Origin: an uncultured Peptostreptococcaceae bacterium
GTDB lineage: Bacteria; Bacillota; Clostridia; Peptostreptococcales; Peptostreptococcaceae
Length of the DNA: 64,000 bases
Direction of reading: 5' to 3'
Assembly (NCBI GenBank): GCA_944383455.1
Contig: CALWPP010000008.1
Span: 1 to 64,000, forward strand
In this document: positions 37,649 through 47,197 of the stretch, piece after piece
Layout of the letters: every line of letters begins with the position of its first letter
Position numbering within the stretch: the stretch's first letter is position 1
Program-made: the position numbers and the translations under genes
Notes under the pieces: generated by a model
Database searches by the model: none
What the model was told of the DNA's origin: nothing
Seen by the model: only the letters and a program-made list of their open reading frames with translations

Positions 37649-38934
37649 TGGAAAACAATTTATTATATATAATACTTTTATCAATAACTTTAATTTCTGT
37701 TATTATTTCTATAATAAGCTTAAGGTATGCTATAACAATTAGAAAATATTTAAAAAAGTTTATAATCATTTCAAAAAAAATAAGCAAAAAGGAATTTCAT
37801 ATAAGGCTTGATACAAATGCTAAAGGAGAATTAGGAGAACTTAGCAAAAATTTTAATGAAATGATAGAAATAATGCACAGTACAATACTTGAAGTTGAAA
37901 ATAGTCATTTACAAAAAGAATCTATATTAAAAAGTATATCTCACGGAATTTTAGCAGTTGATATAAACTCTAATATTATTCTGATAAATGAAAGAGCAAA
38001 AAAAATGCTAAAATGTGAGAAGTACGCTAAAATCGAAGGGAAAAGTATAAATCTAGCAATAAAAGAAAAGACAATCCTAAAGGCTATAATGCCATTTATA
38101 GCATCAAAACACAGTGTAGTAAAAGAAATAAAGCTACCCAATGATGATGTTTATACTATAAATATAGACCCAATTTATCTTCATAATGTTAATGATAGGA
38201 TTATAATTGGTTCAATAATAAATATAAAAAATATAACTAAAAGAGTTATGCTTGAGAATATGAGAAGTGATTTTGTTGCAAATGTTAGTCACGAACTTAA
38301 AACTCCAATTACATCAATTAGTGGATTTGTAGAAACTTTAAAACTTAATGAAGACTTAGACAAGGAAACTAGAAATAGATTTTTAAGTATAATAGAAAGT
38401 GAGTCAAATAGACTAAAAAGATTAATAGATGATATATTATTACTTTCTTTTATAGAAAATAAAGAAAGTGTTCTGTTTGAAGAAGTTAATATTTATGATG
38501 TTTTTATTGAAGTTTATGATATGACAAGCTATCTTGCAAAAAATAAGAACATAACTGTTACCTATAATATAAATGATGAAAAAATAAAATGTAGAACTAA
38601 TAGAGACTATATAAAACAAATATTTATAAATATAATTGAAAATGCAATAAAATACACCCCCAAGGACAAATATATATATATTAAAATAGAAAATTTTGAT
38701 AAATACTTTATATTTAGTGTAAGAGATGAAGGTATTGGAATACCTGATGAAGATTTAGATAGAATTTTTGAAAGGTTTTATAGAGTAGATAAAGCTAGAA
38801 GTAGAGAAATAGGTGGTACTGGATTAGGTCTTGCAATTACAAAGCATATAGTAAAAAATATTGGTGGTAGTATAAAAGTTAATAGTGAATTAGGAGTTGG
38901 TAGTGAGTTTATAATTAAAATTCCTAAAAAATAA
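37648..38934 (+). CDS. PhoR-like sensor histidine kinase with minimal membrane part
   Basis: The 428-residue kinase has one strong N-terminal membrane segment (about residues 5-26) and a HAMP-like region (ELGELSKNFNEMIE). A PAS domain (ILAVDINSNIILINERAKKML) follows, then the HisKA domain with phosphorylated His215 in NVSHELKTPITS, and the ATPase domain with INIIENAIKYTP, DEGIGIPDEDL and GGTGLGLAITKHIV. There is no clear extracytoplasmic sensor loop. The signal is probably read through the PAS domain, the membrane or a partner protein. It pairs with the overlapping response regulator gene. A strong terminator follows. Confidence 0.92.
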   Translation: MENNLLYIILLSITLISVIISIISLRYAITIRKYLKKFIIISKKISKKEFHIRLDTNAKGELGELSKNFNEMIEIMHSTILEVENSHLQKESILKSISHGILAVDINSNIILINERAKKMLKCEKYAKIEGKSINLAIKEKTILKAIMPFIASKHSVVKEIKLPNDDVYTINIDPIYLHNVNDRIIIGSIINIKNITKRVMLENMRSDFVANVSHELKTPITSISGFVETLKLNEDLDKETRNRFLSIIESESNRLKRLIDDILLLSFIENKESVLFEEVNIYDVFIEVYDMTSYLAKNKNITVTYNINDEKIKCRTNRDYIKQIFINIIENAIKYTPKDKYIYIKIENFDKYFIFSVRDEGIGIPDEDLDRIFERFYRVDKARSREIGGTGLGLAITKHIVKNIGGSIKVNSELGVGSEFIIKIPKK

Positions 38935-38938
38935 TAAA

Positions 38939-38968
38939 GAATTTCCTTTTTTAAGGAAATTTTTTTAT
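38939..38968 (+). terminator. Terminator after the two-component genes
   Basis: ATTTCCTT (38941-38948), loop TTTT and AAGGAAAT (38953-38960), followed by T residues. Confidence 0.85.
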
Positions 38969-39011
38969 TTTTTTGTACAAACTAAAATAAAAACAAAGGG
39001 AAGGTGAAAAT

Positions 39012-39935
39012 ATGGAAGAAAGTAAAATAGCTGAAGAATTATTTAGAAGGTCATTTATTGTAGCTATGATGGTTGGGATTTTATGTAGATTTATAGTTTT
39101 AAGAGTAAAAGACCATCAATATCCATCAAGACCACAAGACTATTTAGAACAACTTATAATATCTGCTCTTTCTTCTTCACTTGGTGCTGTTGCATTTCCA
39201 GCACTAATAGATAAGGAGTTTTCTGCGCTTACTTTTTTTGCAGTAGCTATTCAGCAGTTTCAAGGTCTTTCAAAACAAGAAAGAATAACAATAGAAAATA
39301 TAGATAAAACTGAAATAGTTCCAAAAGGAGTTGGATATATTGAAGATATATGCTCAACATATGAAAGTAGAAGTTACATAAGTTTAACATCATCACTTGT
39401 TGCATCAGTTTGTTTTATAAGGGGATATAAAGTACATAATTTGGGATATTTTTGGACTACAATACTTGCTGTTTTTGGTGGGGCAATAGTTGGACTTATA
39501 TTCAGAAGATATTTAAGAAGAGATAGTATAGGTGATTTTGCAGATGTAGTTGTAGCTAAAATATCATTTGATGGACCAAACCTTAAAGTAAATAATGTTT
39601 TTATAGAAAATATAGGTCTTAAAGATACTAGAAAAAGATATATAGATAAAGCATTAGCAGTTGAAATAAAACCAAAAGATATGAGAAGTTTTGGTATTAT
39701 ATCTGATGATTCTCAAAGACAAGCAATACTTCACAATATTTTTATAAATCTTGGTATTGATAAAGATGTCGATGAAAAAGATATTTTGTCAATTTCAAGA
39801 GTTGATTTAGAAAATAAAACTGTTGTAATACCTTATATACCACTTATAAATGATATAGATAAATTTATAAATGTGATAAAAAGTACTCCAATAATTGAGT
39901 ATGCTAAAGGAAAAAATAGTGCTTATCAAAAATAA
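39012..39935 (+). CDS. YIEGIA-family membrane protein, copy 1
   Basis: A 307-residue protein with about four membrane segments (FIVAMMVGILCRFIVL; YLEQLIISALSSSLGAVAFP; SLTSSLVASVCFIRGY; TILAVFGGAIVGLIF). Between the second and third lies a cytoplasmic loop with GVGYIEDICSTYESRSYI, the segment for which the family is named (Y-I-E-x-I). The C-terminal 120 residues form a soluble domain. The family is known from spore-forming Firmicutes; as far as I know its function is undetermined. AAGGGAAGGTG precedes the ATG. A paralogue follows 13 bases later and a small partner gene after that. Confidence 0.8.
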   Translation: MEESKIAEELFRRSFIVAMMVGILCRFIVLRVKDHQYPSRPQDYLEQLIISALSSSLGAVAFPALIDKEFSALTFFAVAIQQFQGLSKQERITIENIDKTEIVPKGVGYIEDICSTYESRSYISLTSSLVASVCFIRGYKVHNLGYFWTTILAVFGGAIVGLIFRRYLRRDSIGDFADVVVAKISFDGPNLKVNNVFIENIGLKDTRKRYIDKALAVEIKPKDMRSFGIISDDSQRQAILHNIFINLGIDKDVDEKDILSISRVDLENKTVVIPYIPLINDIDKFINVIKSTPIIEYAKGKNSAYQK

Positions 39936-39948
39936 AGGAAGGGATTAA

Positions 39949-40881
39949 ATGGATAAAATATTTCTAATAGGTATAGTTGTTGGAATAGTTTCAAGAGGAA
40001 TAATGCTAAATACAGACAAAAATCAATACCCAACAAAACCAAATGATTTATTAAACCAATTTATATTAGCTTTTGTAGCTTCATCACTAGGTGCTTTGTT
40101 AGTACCTGCTTTAATAGAGCGTTCATATACATCTATAACATTTTTATCTCTTGCAGCGGAGCAGTTTAGACAAGTAAGAGAAAATATGAGAACTTCTCTT
40201 GAAAAAATGGAAGATACACAACTTGTAAAAAGAGGAGAAGCATTTATAGAGGAAATAGCAAGAACTTATGAAGTTAGAAACTATATGTGTATAATAGCTT
40301 CGTTTATTACTGTTGGAAGTTATTATCTAATAACTGAAGAACTTAAAATAGAAAAAAATATAACAATATTTATAAGTGTATTTTTAGGTATTTTACTATC
40401 GATAATAATGAAAAAACTATTAAGAAGAAAGCAACTTCACGAAATAGCAGATATACAAATTGTAGATATAAGTTTTGTGAATAATTCTATCTTAAAGGTT
40501 GGTGATTTACAAGGGATAACTAATGTTGGACTTGAAAGTGATAGAAAAAGATATTTAGAAAAAGGTATTGGAATAGAAATAATTCCAAAAGATAATAATT
40601 ATCAATATGCAGGTGTAATACTTGACCCTGGGCAAAGGCAAACTATAATATATAACTTGTATTCAAGACTTGGAATTTATAGAGAGAATTATGAGGTAGC
40701 ATTTTATCCACTTCCAAGAAGAAATCCAAAAAAGGAAAGTCTTGTTATAGCTTATATCCCAGTTGAAAAAAATATAAATAAAGTTATAGATGCAGTAAAA
40801 TCAACACCAGTTCTTTCAAGTTCAAAGGGTAAGAATATATCTTTGACTAATTATAAAATAAATGATAAAGGAAGTGTATAA
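39949..40881 (+). CDS. YIEGIA-family membrane protein, copy 2
   Basis: A 310-residue paralogue of the preceding protein with the same layout: membrane start IFLIGIVVGIVSRGIML, QYPTKPNDLLNQFILAFVASS, signature region GEAFIEEIARTYEVRNYM, two more membrane segments, then a soluble C-terminal domain. Shared short motifs include QYP near the N-terminus, RRKxxHEIAD/RRDSIGDFAD after the last membrane helix, and VIxAVKSTP near the end. The signature is more divergent here (F-I-E-E-I-A). AAAGGAAGGGAT precedes the ATG. Two unequal copies suggest a hetero-oligomeric membrane complex; that is inference. Confidence 0.8.
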   Translation: MDKIFLIGIVVGIVSRGIMLNTDKNQYPTKPNDLLNQFILAFVASSLGALLVPALIERSYTSITFLSLAAEQFRQVRENMRTSLEKMEDTQLVKRGEAFIEEIARTYEVRNYMCIIASFITVGSYYLITEELKIEKNITIFISVFLGILLSIIMKKLLRRKQLHEIADIQIVDISFVNNSILKVGDLQGITNVGLESDRKRYLEKGIGIEIIPKDNNYQYAGVILDPGQRQTIIYNLYSRLGIYRENYEVAFYPLPRRNPKKESLVIAYIPVEKNINKVIDAVKSTPVLSSSKGKNISLTNYKINDKGSV

Positions 40882-40882
40882 T

Positions 40883-41080
40883 ATGGGTATGAATGTAGGT
40901 ATAACAGAATATACTTTAGCAATTATAACTACAGATAAAGAAGTTAAAAACGCAGGTTGTCCAACTTTTTATGCAAAAAATGATAAAGAACTTCAACAAA
41001 AAGCATTACTTATGGCAAAGAGTGTTGGAGGTATGGTTCACGCTATAACAGAGGAAACATTAATAGTTGTTAAGCATTAA
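40883..41080 (+). CDS. Small partner protein of YIEGIA proteins ('capping complex subunit')
   Basis: A 65-residue soluble protein, MGMNVGITEYTLAIITTDKE through HAITEETLIVVKH, with alternating strand and helix character. Proteins like this are conserved next to YIEGIA genes and are annotated as a capping complex subunit for YIEGIA. No biochemical role is known to me. I chose ATG 40883, just after the upstream stop and 8 bases past GGAAG; an in-frame ATG at 40862 lies within the upstream gene. A 12-pair terminator follows. Confidence 0.8.
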   Translation: MGMNVGITEYTLAIITTDKEVKNAGCPTFYAKNDKELQQKALLMAKSVGGMVHAITEETLIVVKH

Positions 41081-41083
41081 TAT

Positions 41084-41135
41084 ATGCGTTACAAAGTGAG
41101 GTTTTGCTTCGTTTTGTAACGCATTTTGTATTTTA
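41084..41135 (+). terminator. Terminator after the YIEGIA genes
   Basis: ATGCGTTACAAA (41084-41095) pairs perfectly with TTTGTAACGCAT (41113-41124). T-rich sequence follows to about 41135. The 17-base loop is unusually long. Confidence 0.75.
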
Positions 41136-41207
41136 ATTATATTGACTATATTTATTAAACTATGTTATTATAACTTGATATACGTAAGAAAAGTGGTGAT
41201 ATGTAAG

Positions 41208-42545
41208 ATGGAAGTTAATGTAAAAAAAAGCAACAATGTAATAAGCAAAGTTTATAAAAATAGTATAGCATCAGAACTTAATATAGAAGAAGGCGATTTA
41301 TTAATTTCTATAAATAATGAACCAATAAGTGATATTATAGAGTATAGATTTTTAATAAGTGATGAATACTTAGAACTTGAAATACAAAAGAAAAATAAAG
41401 AAATATATATATATGAAATAGAAAAAGAATACGATGAAGATTTAGGAATTGAATTTACAAATCCTATAATAGATAAGGCAAAAAGTTGTAGAAATAATTG
41501 TGTATTTTGTTTTATAGACCAATTGCCTGATGGAATGAGAGATACTTTATATTTCAAAGATGATGATTCAAGACTTTCGTTTTTACAAGGAAATTTTATA
41601 ACTTTAACTAATATGAGTGAAGAAGATATAAACAACATAATAAAATATAGGATAAGCCCAATAAATATATCTGTTCACACTACAAATAAAGACTTAAGAG
41701 TTAAAATGCTAAACAATAGATTTGCAGGAAATGTTTATGATATAATAAAGAGGCTTTCAGAAGCTAAGATAGAAATGAACTGTCAAATAGTTCTTTGCCC
41801 TGGATATAATGATAAAGAAGAACTTGAAAGAACTGTTTCAGATTTATCAAAACTTTATCCATATGTAAAAAGTGTAGCAGCAGTTCCTGTTGGTATAACT
41901 AAGTACAGAGAAAATTTACCAACACTTGAAATATTTAATGAAAAAACTGCTAAAGAAACTATAAATCAAGTACATAATCTTCATAAGAAATATTTAAAAG
42001 AACTTGGAACTAGATTTATATTTTTATCTGATGAGTTTTATATAATTGGAAATGAAAAATTATTAGAGTATGATGAGTATGAAGGATTTATACAATTTGA
42101 AAATGGAGTAGGAATGATTGTAAAGCAGGAAACTGAAGTAAAAAATTACTTAAGTGAACTAGAAAATATAAAGAGTGATAAGTTAAATGTGAGTAAAAGA
42201 GTTTCAATAGCTACAGGTCATTCGGCTTATGAATTTATAAAAGATATTTCTAATTATATAATGAGTAAATGTAATAATTTAAAAATCGATGTATATAAAA
42301 TAGTTAATAACTTCTTTGGAGATACTATAACAGTTTCAGGTCTTGTAACTGCTACTGATATAATAGAGCAATTAAAGGACAATGACTTAGGAGACACTTT
42401 ATATATTCCAAGGAGTATGTTAAAAGCAGATGAAGAAATTTTTCTTGATGATATAACCTTAAACCAATTAAGAGAAACTCTTAATATAGATGTAATACAT
42501 TGTTTGAATGAAGGAAAAGATTTTGTTGATAAGATATTAAAATAA
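41208..42545 (+). CDS. PDZ/radical-SAM-type DUF512 protein
   Basis: A 445-residue protein starting with a PDZ-like region (KSNNVISKVYKNSIASELNIEEGDLLISINNEPISDII). A cysteine motif, CRNNCVFCFIDQLPDGMRD, near residue 95 resembles the radical-SAM CxxxCxxC loop. The rest is a TIM-barrel-like part with NISVHTTNKDLRVKMLNN and a C-terminal DUF512 domain (SIATGHSAYEFI to SMLKADEEIFLDD). In clostridia this gene is usually next to der, as here; its substrate is unknown to me. ATG 41208 is 8 bases after GGTGAT; an in-frame ATG at 41142 would add 22 hydrophobic residues encoded by promoter-like sequence. Confidence 0.85.
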   Translation: MEVNVKKSNNVISKVYKNSIASELNIEEGDLLISINNEPISDIIEYRFLISDEYLELEIQKKNKEIYIYEIEKEYDEDLGIEFTNPIIDKAKSCRNNCVFCFIDQLPDGMRDTLYFKDDDSRLSFLQGNFITLTNMSEEDINNIIKYRISPINISVHTTNKDLRVKMLNNRFAGNVYDIIKRLSEAKIEMNCQIVLCPGYNDKEELERTVSDLSKLYPYVKSVAAVPVGITKYRENLPTLEIFNEKTAKETINQVHNLHKKYLKELGTRFIFLSDEFYIIGNEKLLEYDEYEGFIQFENGVGMIVKQETEVKNYLSELENIKSDKLNVSKRVSIATGHSAYEFIKDISNYIMSKCNNLKIDVYKIVNNFFGDTITVSGLVTATDIIEQLKDNDLGDTLYIPRSMLKADEEIFLDDITLNQLRETLNIDVIHCLNEGKDFVDKILK

Positions 42546-42560
42546 AGAAAGGGTGGTATT

Positions 42561-43883
42561 ATGAGTGATAATAGACCTATTGTAGCAGTAGTTGGTAGAC
42601 CAAATGTTGGTAAAAGTACACTTTTTAATAAATTAGCTGGAAAAAGAATATCAATAGTAGAAGATACTCCAGGAGTTACAAGAGATAGAATTTTTACGGA
42701 AGTTGAATGGTTAAATAAATATTTTACTCTTATAGATACTGGTGGTATTGAGCCTGATAATGGAGATATAATATTATCTCAAATGAGAAATCAAGCAATG
42801 CTTGCTATGGATATGGCACACGTTATACTTTTTGTTGTTGATGGAAAATCAGGTCTTACAGCAGCAGATAAAGAGGTTGCACAAATTCTTAGAAAAACTA
42901 AAAAACCTGTTATATTAGTTGTAAATAAAATAGATAGTCAAAAGCAATTTGATGATATTTATGATTTTTATGAGCTAGGGCTTGGAGTACCATTTCCAAT
43001 ATCAAGTGCAAATAGTATGGGGCTTGGAGATTTATTAGATGAAGTTGTAGAAAACTTCCCAGAGGGATTAAATACAGAATTTGATGAAGATATAATAAGA
43101 GTTGCTATAACTGGAAAGCCAAATGCAGGAAAAAGTTCTATATTAAATAACATATTAGGAGAAGAAAGAGTAATAGTTTCTCCTATTGCAGGAACTACAA
43201 GAGATGCAGTAGATACTTACTTAGAAAAAAATGGACAAAAGTTTTTACTTATAGATACAGCTGGTATAAGAAGAAAAAGTAAAATTTATGAAACAGTTGA
43301 AAAATATAGTGTAATAAGGTCTATGGCAGCAGTTGACAGAGCAGATGTTGTCTTAATAGTAATTGATGCAGTAGAAGGAATAACAGAACAAGACACAAAA
43401 GTTGCAGGAATTGCACATGATGAAGGAAAAGCTTGTATATTTGTTGTTAATAAGTGGGATTTACTTGAAAAAGACCATAAAACTTTAGGAAACTACACTA
43501 AAGAAATAAAAGAGAAATTTCCATTTATGATGTATGCACCATCTCTTTTTGTATCTGCAAAGACTAATCAAAGAATGAATAAAATTCTTGATATGGTTGA
43601 GTTTGTGGCTAGTGAGCATTCAAAAAGAGTTTCAACATCAGTTCTTAATGATGTTATTGGTGAAGCTGTTATGCTTAATCAACCACCATCAGACAAAGGA
43701 AAAAGACTTAAAATTTATTATGGTTCTCAAACATCAGTTAAACCACCTAAATTTACATTATTTATAAATGATAAAGAGCTTACTCATTTTTCTTATCAAA
43801 GATATCTTGAAAATAAAATAAGAGAAAATTTTGGGTTTGAAGGAACGCCTATTCATTTTGAGTATAGAGAAAAGAAAAAATAA
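42561..43883 (+). CDS. der: Ribosome biogenesis GTPase Der (EngA)
   Basis: An essential GTPase for 50S subunit assembly. The 440-residue protein has two GTPase domains in tandem. The first has [18 protein letters not shown] near residue 12 and NKID; the second has [18 protein letters not shown] near residue 182, [13 protein letters not shown] and NKWD. A C-terminal KH-like domain ([22 protein letters not shown]) follows. GAAAGGGTGG precedes the ATG. It is the first gene of a tight der-plsY-gpsA run. Confidence 0.97.
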   Translation: MSDNRPIVAVVGRPNVGKSTLFNKLAGKRISIVEDTPGVTRDRIFTEVEWLNKYFTLIDTGGIEPDNGDIILSQMRNQAMLAMDMAHVILFVVDGKSGLTAADKEVAQILRKTKKPVILVVNKIDSQKQFDDIYDFYELGLGVPFPISSANSMGLGDLLDEVVENFPEGLNTEFDEDIIRVAITGKPNAGKSSILNNILGEERVIVSPIAGTTRDAVDTYLEKNGQKFLLIDTAGIRRKSKIYETVEKYSVIRSMAAVDRADVVLIVIDAVEGITEQDTKVAGIAHDEGKACIFVVNKWDLLEKDHKTLGNYTKEIKEKFPFMMYAPSLFVSAKTNQRMNKILDMVEFVASEHSKRVSTSVLNDVIGEAVMLNQPPSDKGKRLKIYYGSQTSVKPPKFTLFINDKELTHFSYQRYLENKIRENFGFEGTPIHFEYREKKK

Positions 43884-43903
43884 TTAGTATAAGGGGAGAT
43901 AAA

Positions 43904-44497
43904 ATGTTATTAATTATTTTGGTTTCGTATATATTAGGTAGCATATCAACTTCTTATATAATAGCAAAAAAATTTGCAGGAGTTGATATTAGAACTCAAG
44001 GATCAGGAAACGCGGGTTCTACTAATGTTTTAAGAACATTAGGAAAAAAAGCAGGAGCATTAACATTTGTAGGAGATTTTTTAAAAGGAAGCCTTGCAGT
44101 TTTTATATCAAAAATTATTGCAAAAAAGTATGGAATTGATGAGTTAAGTGCAGGATATCTTGCAGCTGCATTTGTAGTACTTGGGCATAACTATCCAGTA
44201 TTTTTGGGATTTAAAGGAGGAAAAGGAGTAGCTACAAGTCTTGGTTCTATGATAACTTTAAATCCAATAATTGCATCTATTTGTTTTGTAGTATTTTTAA
44301 TTGTAGTATTTTTTACTAGATATATATCTTTAGGATCTATACTTGGGATAAGTATTTCTCCATTTATAATGATAATACTTAAAAATAAACAAGCATTTTT
44401 TATAACTTTATTTTTAACTGCTGTAACTCTTATTAGTCACAGAGAAAATATAAAAAGACTTATAAATGGAACAGAAAGAAAGTTGGGTCAAAAATAA
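43904..44497 (+). CDS. plsY: Glycerol-3-phosphate acyltransferase PlsY
   Basis: Transfers the acyl group from acyl-phosphate to glycerol-3-phosphate, the first step of phospholipid synthesis. The 197-residue membrane protein has the family motifs: GSGNAGSTNVLRTLGKKAG near residue 36, LGHNYPVFLGFKGGKGVATSLG near residue 100, and the late SHRENIKRLINGTERKLG. About five membrane segments are present. AAGGGGAGAT precedes the ATG. The next gene, gpsA, makes its substrate. Confidence 0.95.
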   Translation: MLLIILVSYILGSISTSYIIAKKFAGVDIRTQGSGNAGSTNVLRTLGKKAGALTFVGDFLKGSLAVFISKIIAKKYGIDELSAGYLAAAFVVLGHNYPVFLGFKGGKGVATSLGSMITLNPIIASICFVVFLIVVFFTRYISLGSILGISISPFIMIILKNKQAFFITLFLTAVTLISHRENIKRLINGTERKLGQK

Positions 44498-44513
44498 AAT
44501 GGGTGGTGTTTTT

Positions 44514-45521
44514 ATGAGAAGTATTTCTATAATAGGTGCAGGGAGTTGGGGAAGTGCATTATCTTTAGTTCTTTTAAATAAAGGATACGACGTATGTATG
44601 TGGACTTTAAATAAAGAACAAGCAGATGAGATGAATAATTTTCATACTAATAAAAATTATTTGCCAGAAATATTATTTCCTACAAATTTACAGGTAACTA
44701 CTGATATAAAAAGTTCTGTTGTAGGCAAGGATATTTTAGTATTAGCAGTTCCTTCTCAAGCTATAAGAAGTGTTTTAAATCAAATAAAAGATTTTGTAAA
44801 TAAAACTCAAATAATAGTTAATGTTGCAAAAGGCCTTGAAAAAGGTACAGGTCTTAGACTTTCAGAAGTTTGTAAGGAAATTTTACCAGACAATAAATTT
44901 GTTACATTATCAGGACCTTCTCACGCTGAGGAAGTTGCAAAAAATATCCCAACAACATTAGTTGCTTCTTCAACCGATTTAGATGCATCAAAAGTTATTC
45001 AAGATTTATTTATGACATCAAAACTTAGGGTTTATACAAATCCTGATATAGTAGGTGTTGAACTTGGTGGAGCACTTAAAAATATTATAGCTTTTGGTGC
45101 TGGTATATGTGATGGAATAGGTCTTGGGGATAATTCAAAAGCAGCACTTATAACTCGTGGTATAAGAGAAATATCAAGGCTTGGAGTTTCTATGGGAGCA
45201 AAAGAATCTACTTTTTCAGGATTATCAGGAATTGGAGATTTAATAGTTACTTGTACAAGTATACATAGTAGAAATAGAAAAGCAGGAGTTTTAATAGGTC
45301 AAGGAAAAAGTCTTGAGGAAACTTTAGATGAAGTTAAAATGGTAGTTGAGGGAATAGTTGCAACAGATGTTGCTTACCACTTAGCTAAAAAATTAAATGT
45401 CGAGATGCCAATAACTAATGCTATTTATAGTGTACTTTATCAAGGTGTAAATCCAAATGATGCTATAAATAATCTTATGCTTAGAGAAAAAACTGATGAA
45501 ATGGAAGAAAAATTTTGCTAG
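44514..45521 (+). CDS. gpsA: Glycerol-3-phosphate dehydrogenase (NAD(P)+)
   Basis: Reduces dihydroxyacetone phosphate to sn-glycerol-3-phosphate for lipid synthesis. The 335-residue protein has the nucleotide-binding IIGAGSWGSALSLVLLNKG, VNVAKGLEKGTG, LSGPSHAEEVA, and ELGGALKNIIAFGAGICDG with the catalytic lysine near residue 180. ATG 44514 follows GGGTGG by about 8 bases; an in-frame upstream ATG at 44466 lies inside plsY and would add 16 residues before the family's start. A perfect terminator overlaps its stop codon. Confidence 0.95.
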   Translation: MRSISIIGAGSWGSALSLVLLNKGYDVCMWTLNKEQADEMNNFHTNKNYLPEILFPTNLQVTTDIKSSVVGKDILVLAVPSQAIRSVLNQIKDFVNKTQIIVNVAKGLEKGTGLRLSEVCKEILPDNKFVTLSGPSHAEEVAKNIPTTLVASSTDLDASKVIQDLFMTSKLRVYTNPDIVGVELGGALKNIIAFGAGICDGIGLGDNSKAALITRGIREISRLGVSMGAKESTFSGLSGIGDLIVTCTSIHSRNRKAGVLIGQGKSLEETLDEVKMVVEGIVATDVAYHLAKKLNVEMPITNAIYSVLYQGVNPNDAINNLMLREKTDEMEEKFC

Positions 45522-45546
45522 GACTAATTTAGTCCTAGCTTTTTTA
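45516..45546 (+). terminator. Terminator after gpsA
   Basis: GCTAGGACT (45517-45525) pairs with AGTCCTAGC (45531-45539), then TTTTTTT. The gpsA stop codon lies inside the stem. Confidence 0.9.
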
Positions 45547-45614
45547 ATATTTTGGAATAATATTTGTTTTTAACAATATAATTTAATATAAAATTTAAGT
45601 TGGAGGGAGATTTT

Positions 45615-47087
45615 TTGAGTAATATATATGAAGATATAGCAAAAAGAACTCAGGGGGATATTTATATTGGTGTTGTTGGACCTGTTAGAACTGGTAAATC
45701 AACTTTTATAAGAAAATTCGTTGAAACTATAGTTTTACCTAATATAGAAAATGAGTTTAAAAGAGAAAGAACAAAAGATGAGATACCTCAAAGTGGTTCA
45801 GGAAAGACTATAATGACTGTTGAACCAAAGTTTGTACCAGCAGATGGTGTTGAGATAAAAATAAAGGATACGGTTACATTAAAAGTAAGAATGGTTGATT
45901 GTGTTGGTTACATAGTTGATGGAGCATTAGGTCATCAAGAAGGTGGAAAACAAAGACTTGTTTCAACACCTTGGTCTAGTGAACCTATGACATTTGAAAA
46001 AGCAGCAGAAATAGGTACTAGAAAAGTTATAAAAGAACATTCAACTTTAGGAATAGTAGTGTTAACTGATGGTTCTGTAACTGGTATAGATAGGTCTAGT
46101 TATATAAGTGCTGAAGAAAGAGTTATAAAAGAATTAAAAGAACTTAATAAGCCTTTTTCAATAGTTTTAAATACTTTATATCCAGAAAATGAAGAAACTC
46201 TTTCTTTAAAAAGAGAGCTAGAAGAAAAATATAATGTTTCTGTAATTCCACTAGATGTTGATTCTATGGATGAAAAAGATATAGAATCAGTTATGGAAAC
46301 TGTTTTATATGACTTTCCATTAAATGAAATAAGAATAAATCTACCTAAATGGGTAGAAGGGCTTGAAAGAAATCATTGGATAAAAAATAACATAATATCA
46401 ACTCTAAAGCAAAGTATAGAAAAAATTGAAAAAATAAGAGATGTTGATAGTATAGTTGATGGATTTAGAGAACTTGAGTTTTTAGATAGTTCAAAGCTTG
46501 ATAATGTAGAGCTTGGAGAAGGAGTAATAAGCATTGATTTATCTGCAAAGCAAGATTTATTTTATAATGTATTAGAAGAAAAAAGTGGATTTAAAATAGA
46601 TGGGGACCATCAACTACTAAGTCTTATAACTAAATTATCTAGAATAAAGAATGAATATGATAAGGTTGAATATGCAATAGAACAAGCAAGAAATGGTGGG
46701 TATGGTTTAGTTGCACCTGCACTTGATGATTTATCTCTTGAAAATCCAGAAATTACAAAACAAGGAAAGCAATATGGAATAAGAATAAGAGCTAATGCAC
46801 CATCTCTTCATATAATAAAGGCAGATATATCAACAGAAGTTCATCCAATAGCAGGAAATCAGACTCAAGGAGAAGAAATGCTAAAGTATTTACAAGAAGA
46901 ATTAGAACAAAATCCAAATGGTATTTGGGATGCGAATATGTTTGGAAAATCACTTAATGACTTAGTAAAAGAACAGCTACAAACAAAGTTATATGATATG
47001 CCAGAAGAAATAAGAATTAAAATGCAAAGAACACTTCAAAAAATAATTAATGAAGGAAGCAAAAATATAATAACTATACTTTTATAA
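45615..47087 (+). CDS. spoIVA: Stage IV sporulation protein A (spore coat basement ATPase)
   Basis: Polymerises on the forespore surface using ATP and anchors the coat. The 490-residue protein begins SNIYEDIAKRTQGDIYIGVVG, with the Walker A motif GPVRTGKSTFIRKF near residue 22 and a downstream MVDCVGYIVDGALGHQEGG region. The middle domain and the C-terminal part with NGIWDANMFGKSLNDLV are complete. TTG 45615 follows GGAGGGA by 6 bases; an upstream in-frame TTG at 45600 overlaps that site. Its own upstream region (45547-45614) presumably carries a SigE promoter, which I could not place with confidence. A terminator follows. Confidence 0.96.
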   Translation: MSNIYEDIAKRTQGDIYIGVVGPVRTGKSTFIRKFVETIVLPNIENEFKRERTKDEIPQSGSGKTIMTVEPKFVPADGVEIKIKDTVTLKVRMVDCVGYIVDGALGHQEGGKQRLVSTPWSSEPMTFEKAAEIGTRKVIKEHSTLGIVVLTDGSVTGIDRSSYISAEERVIKELKELNKPFSIVLNTLYPENEETLSLKRELEEKYNVSVIPLDVDSMDEKDIESVMETVLYDFPLNEIRINLPKWVEGLERNHWIKNNIISTLKQSIEKIEKIRDVDSIVDGFRELEFLDSSKLDNVELGEGVISIDLSAKQDLFYNVLEEKSGFKIDGDHQLLSLITKLSRIKNEYDKVEYAIEQARNGGYGLVAPALDDLSLENPEITKQGKQYGIRIRANAPSLHIIKADISTEVHPIAGNQTQGEEMLKYLQEELEQNPNGIWDANMFGKSLNDLVKEQLQTKLYDMPEEIRIKMQRTLQKIINEGSKNIITILL

Positions 47088-47096
47088 AAAGTTTTG

Positions 47097-47124
47097 GAAG
47101 GGAGTTTATCTCTTCCTTTTTTAT
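47097..47124 (+). terminator. Terminator after spoIVA
   Basis: GGAAGGGA (47097-47104) pairs with TCTCTTCC (47110-47117) with one G-U pair, followed by seven T. Confidence 0.85.
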
Positions 47125-47197
47125 TTATAAATTCAAGGAAAATATACTCTTTATGGAGAAATTATTAATTTATTATTTAAGTTGGGGGTAGTATTTT

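Noticed and set aside
41252-41638. 128-residue Ser-rich minus-strand frame inside the DUF512 gene
   Set aside because: Antisense of the PDZ/radical-SAM coding region.
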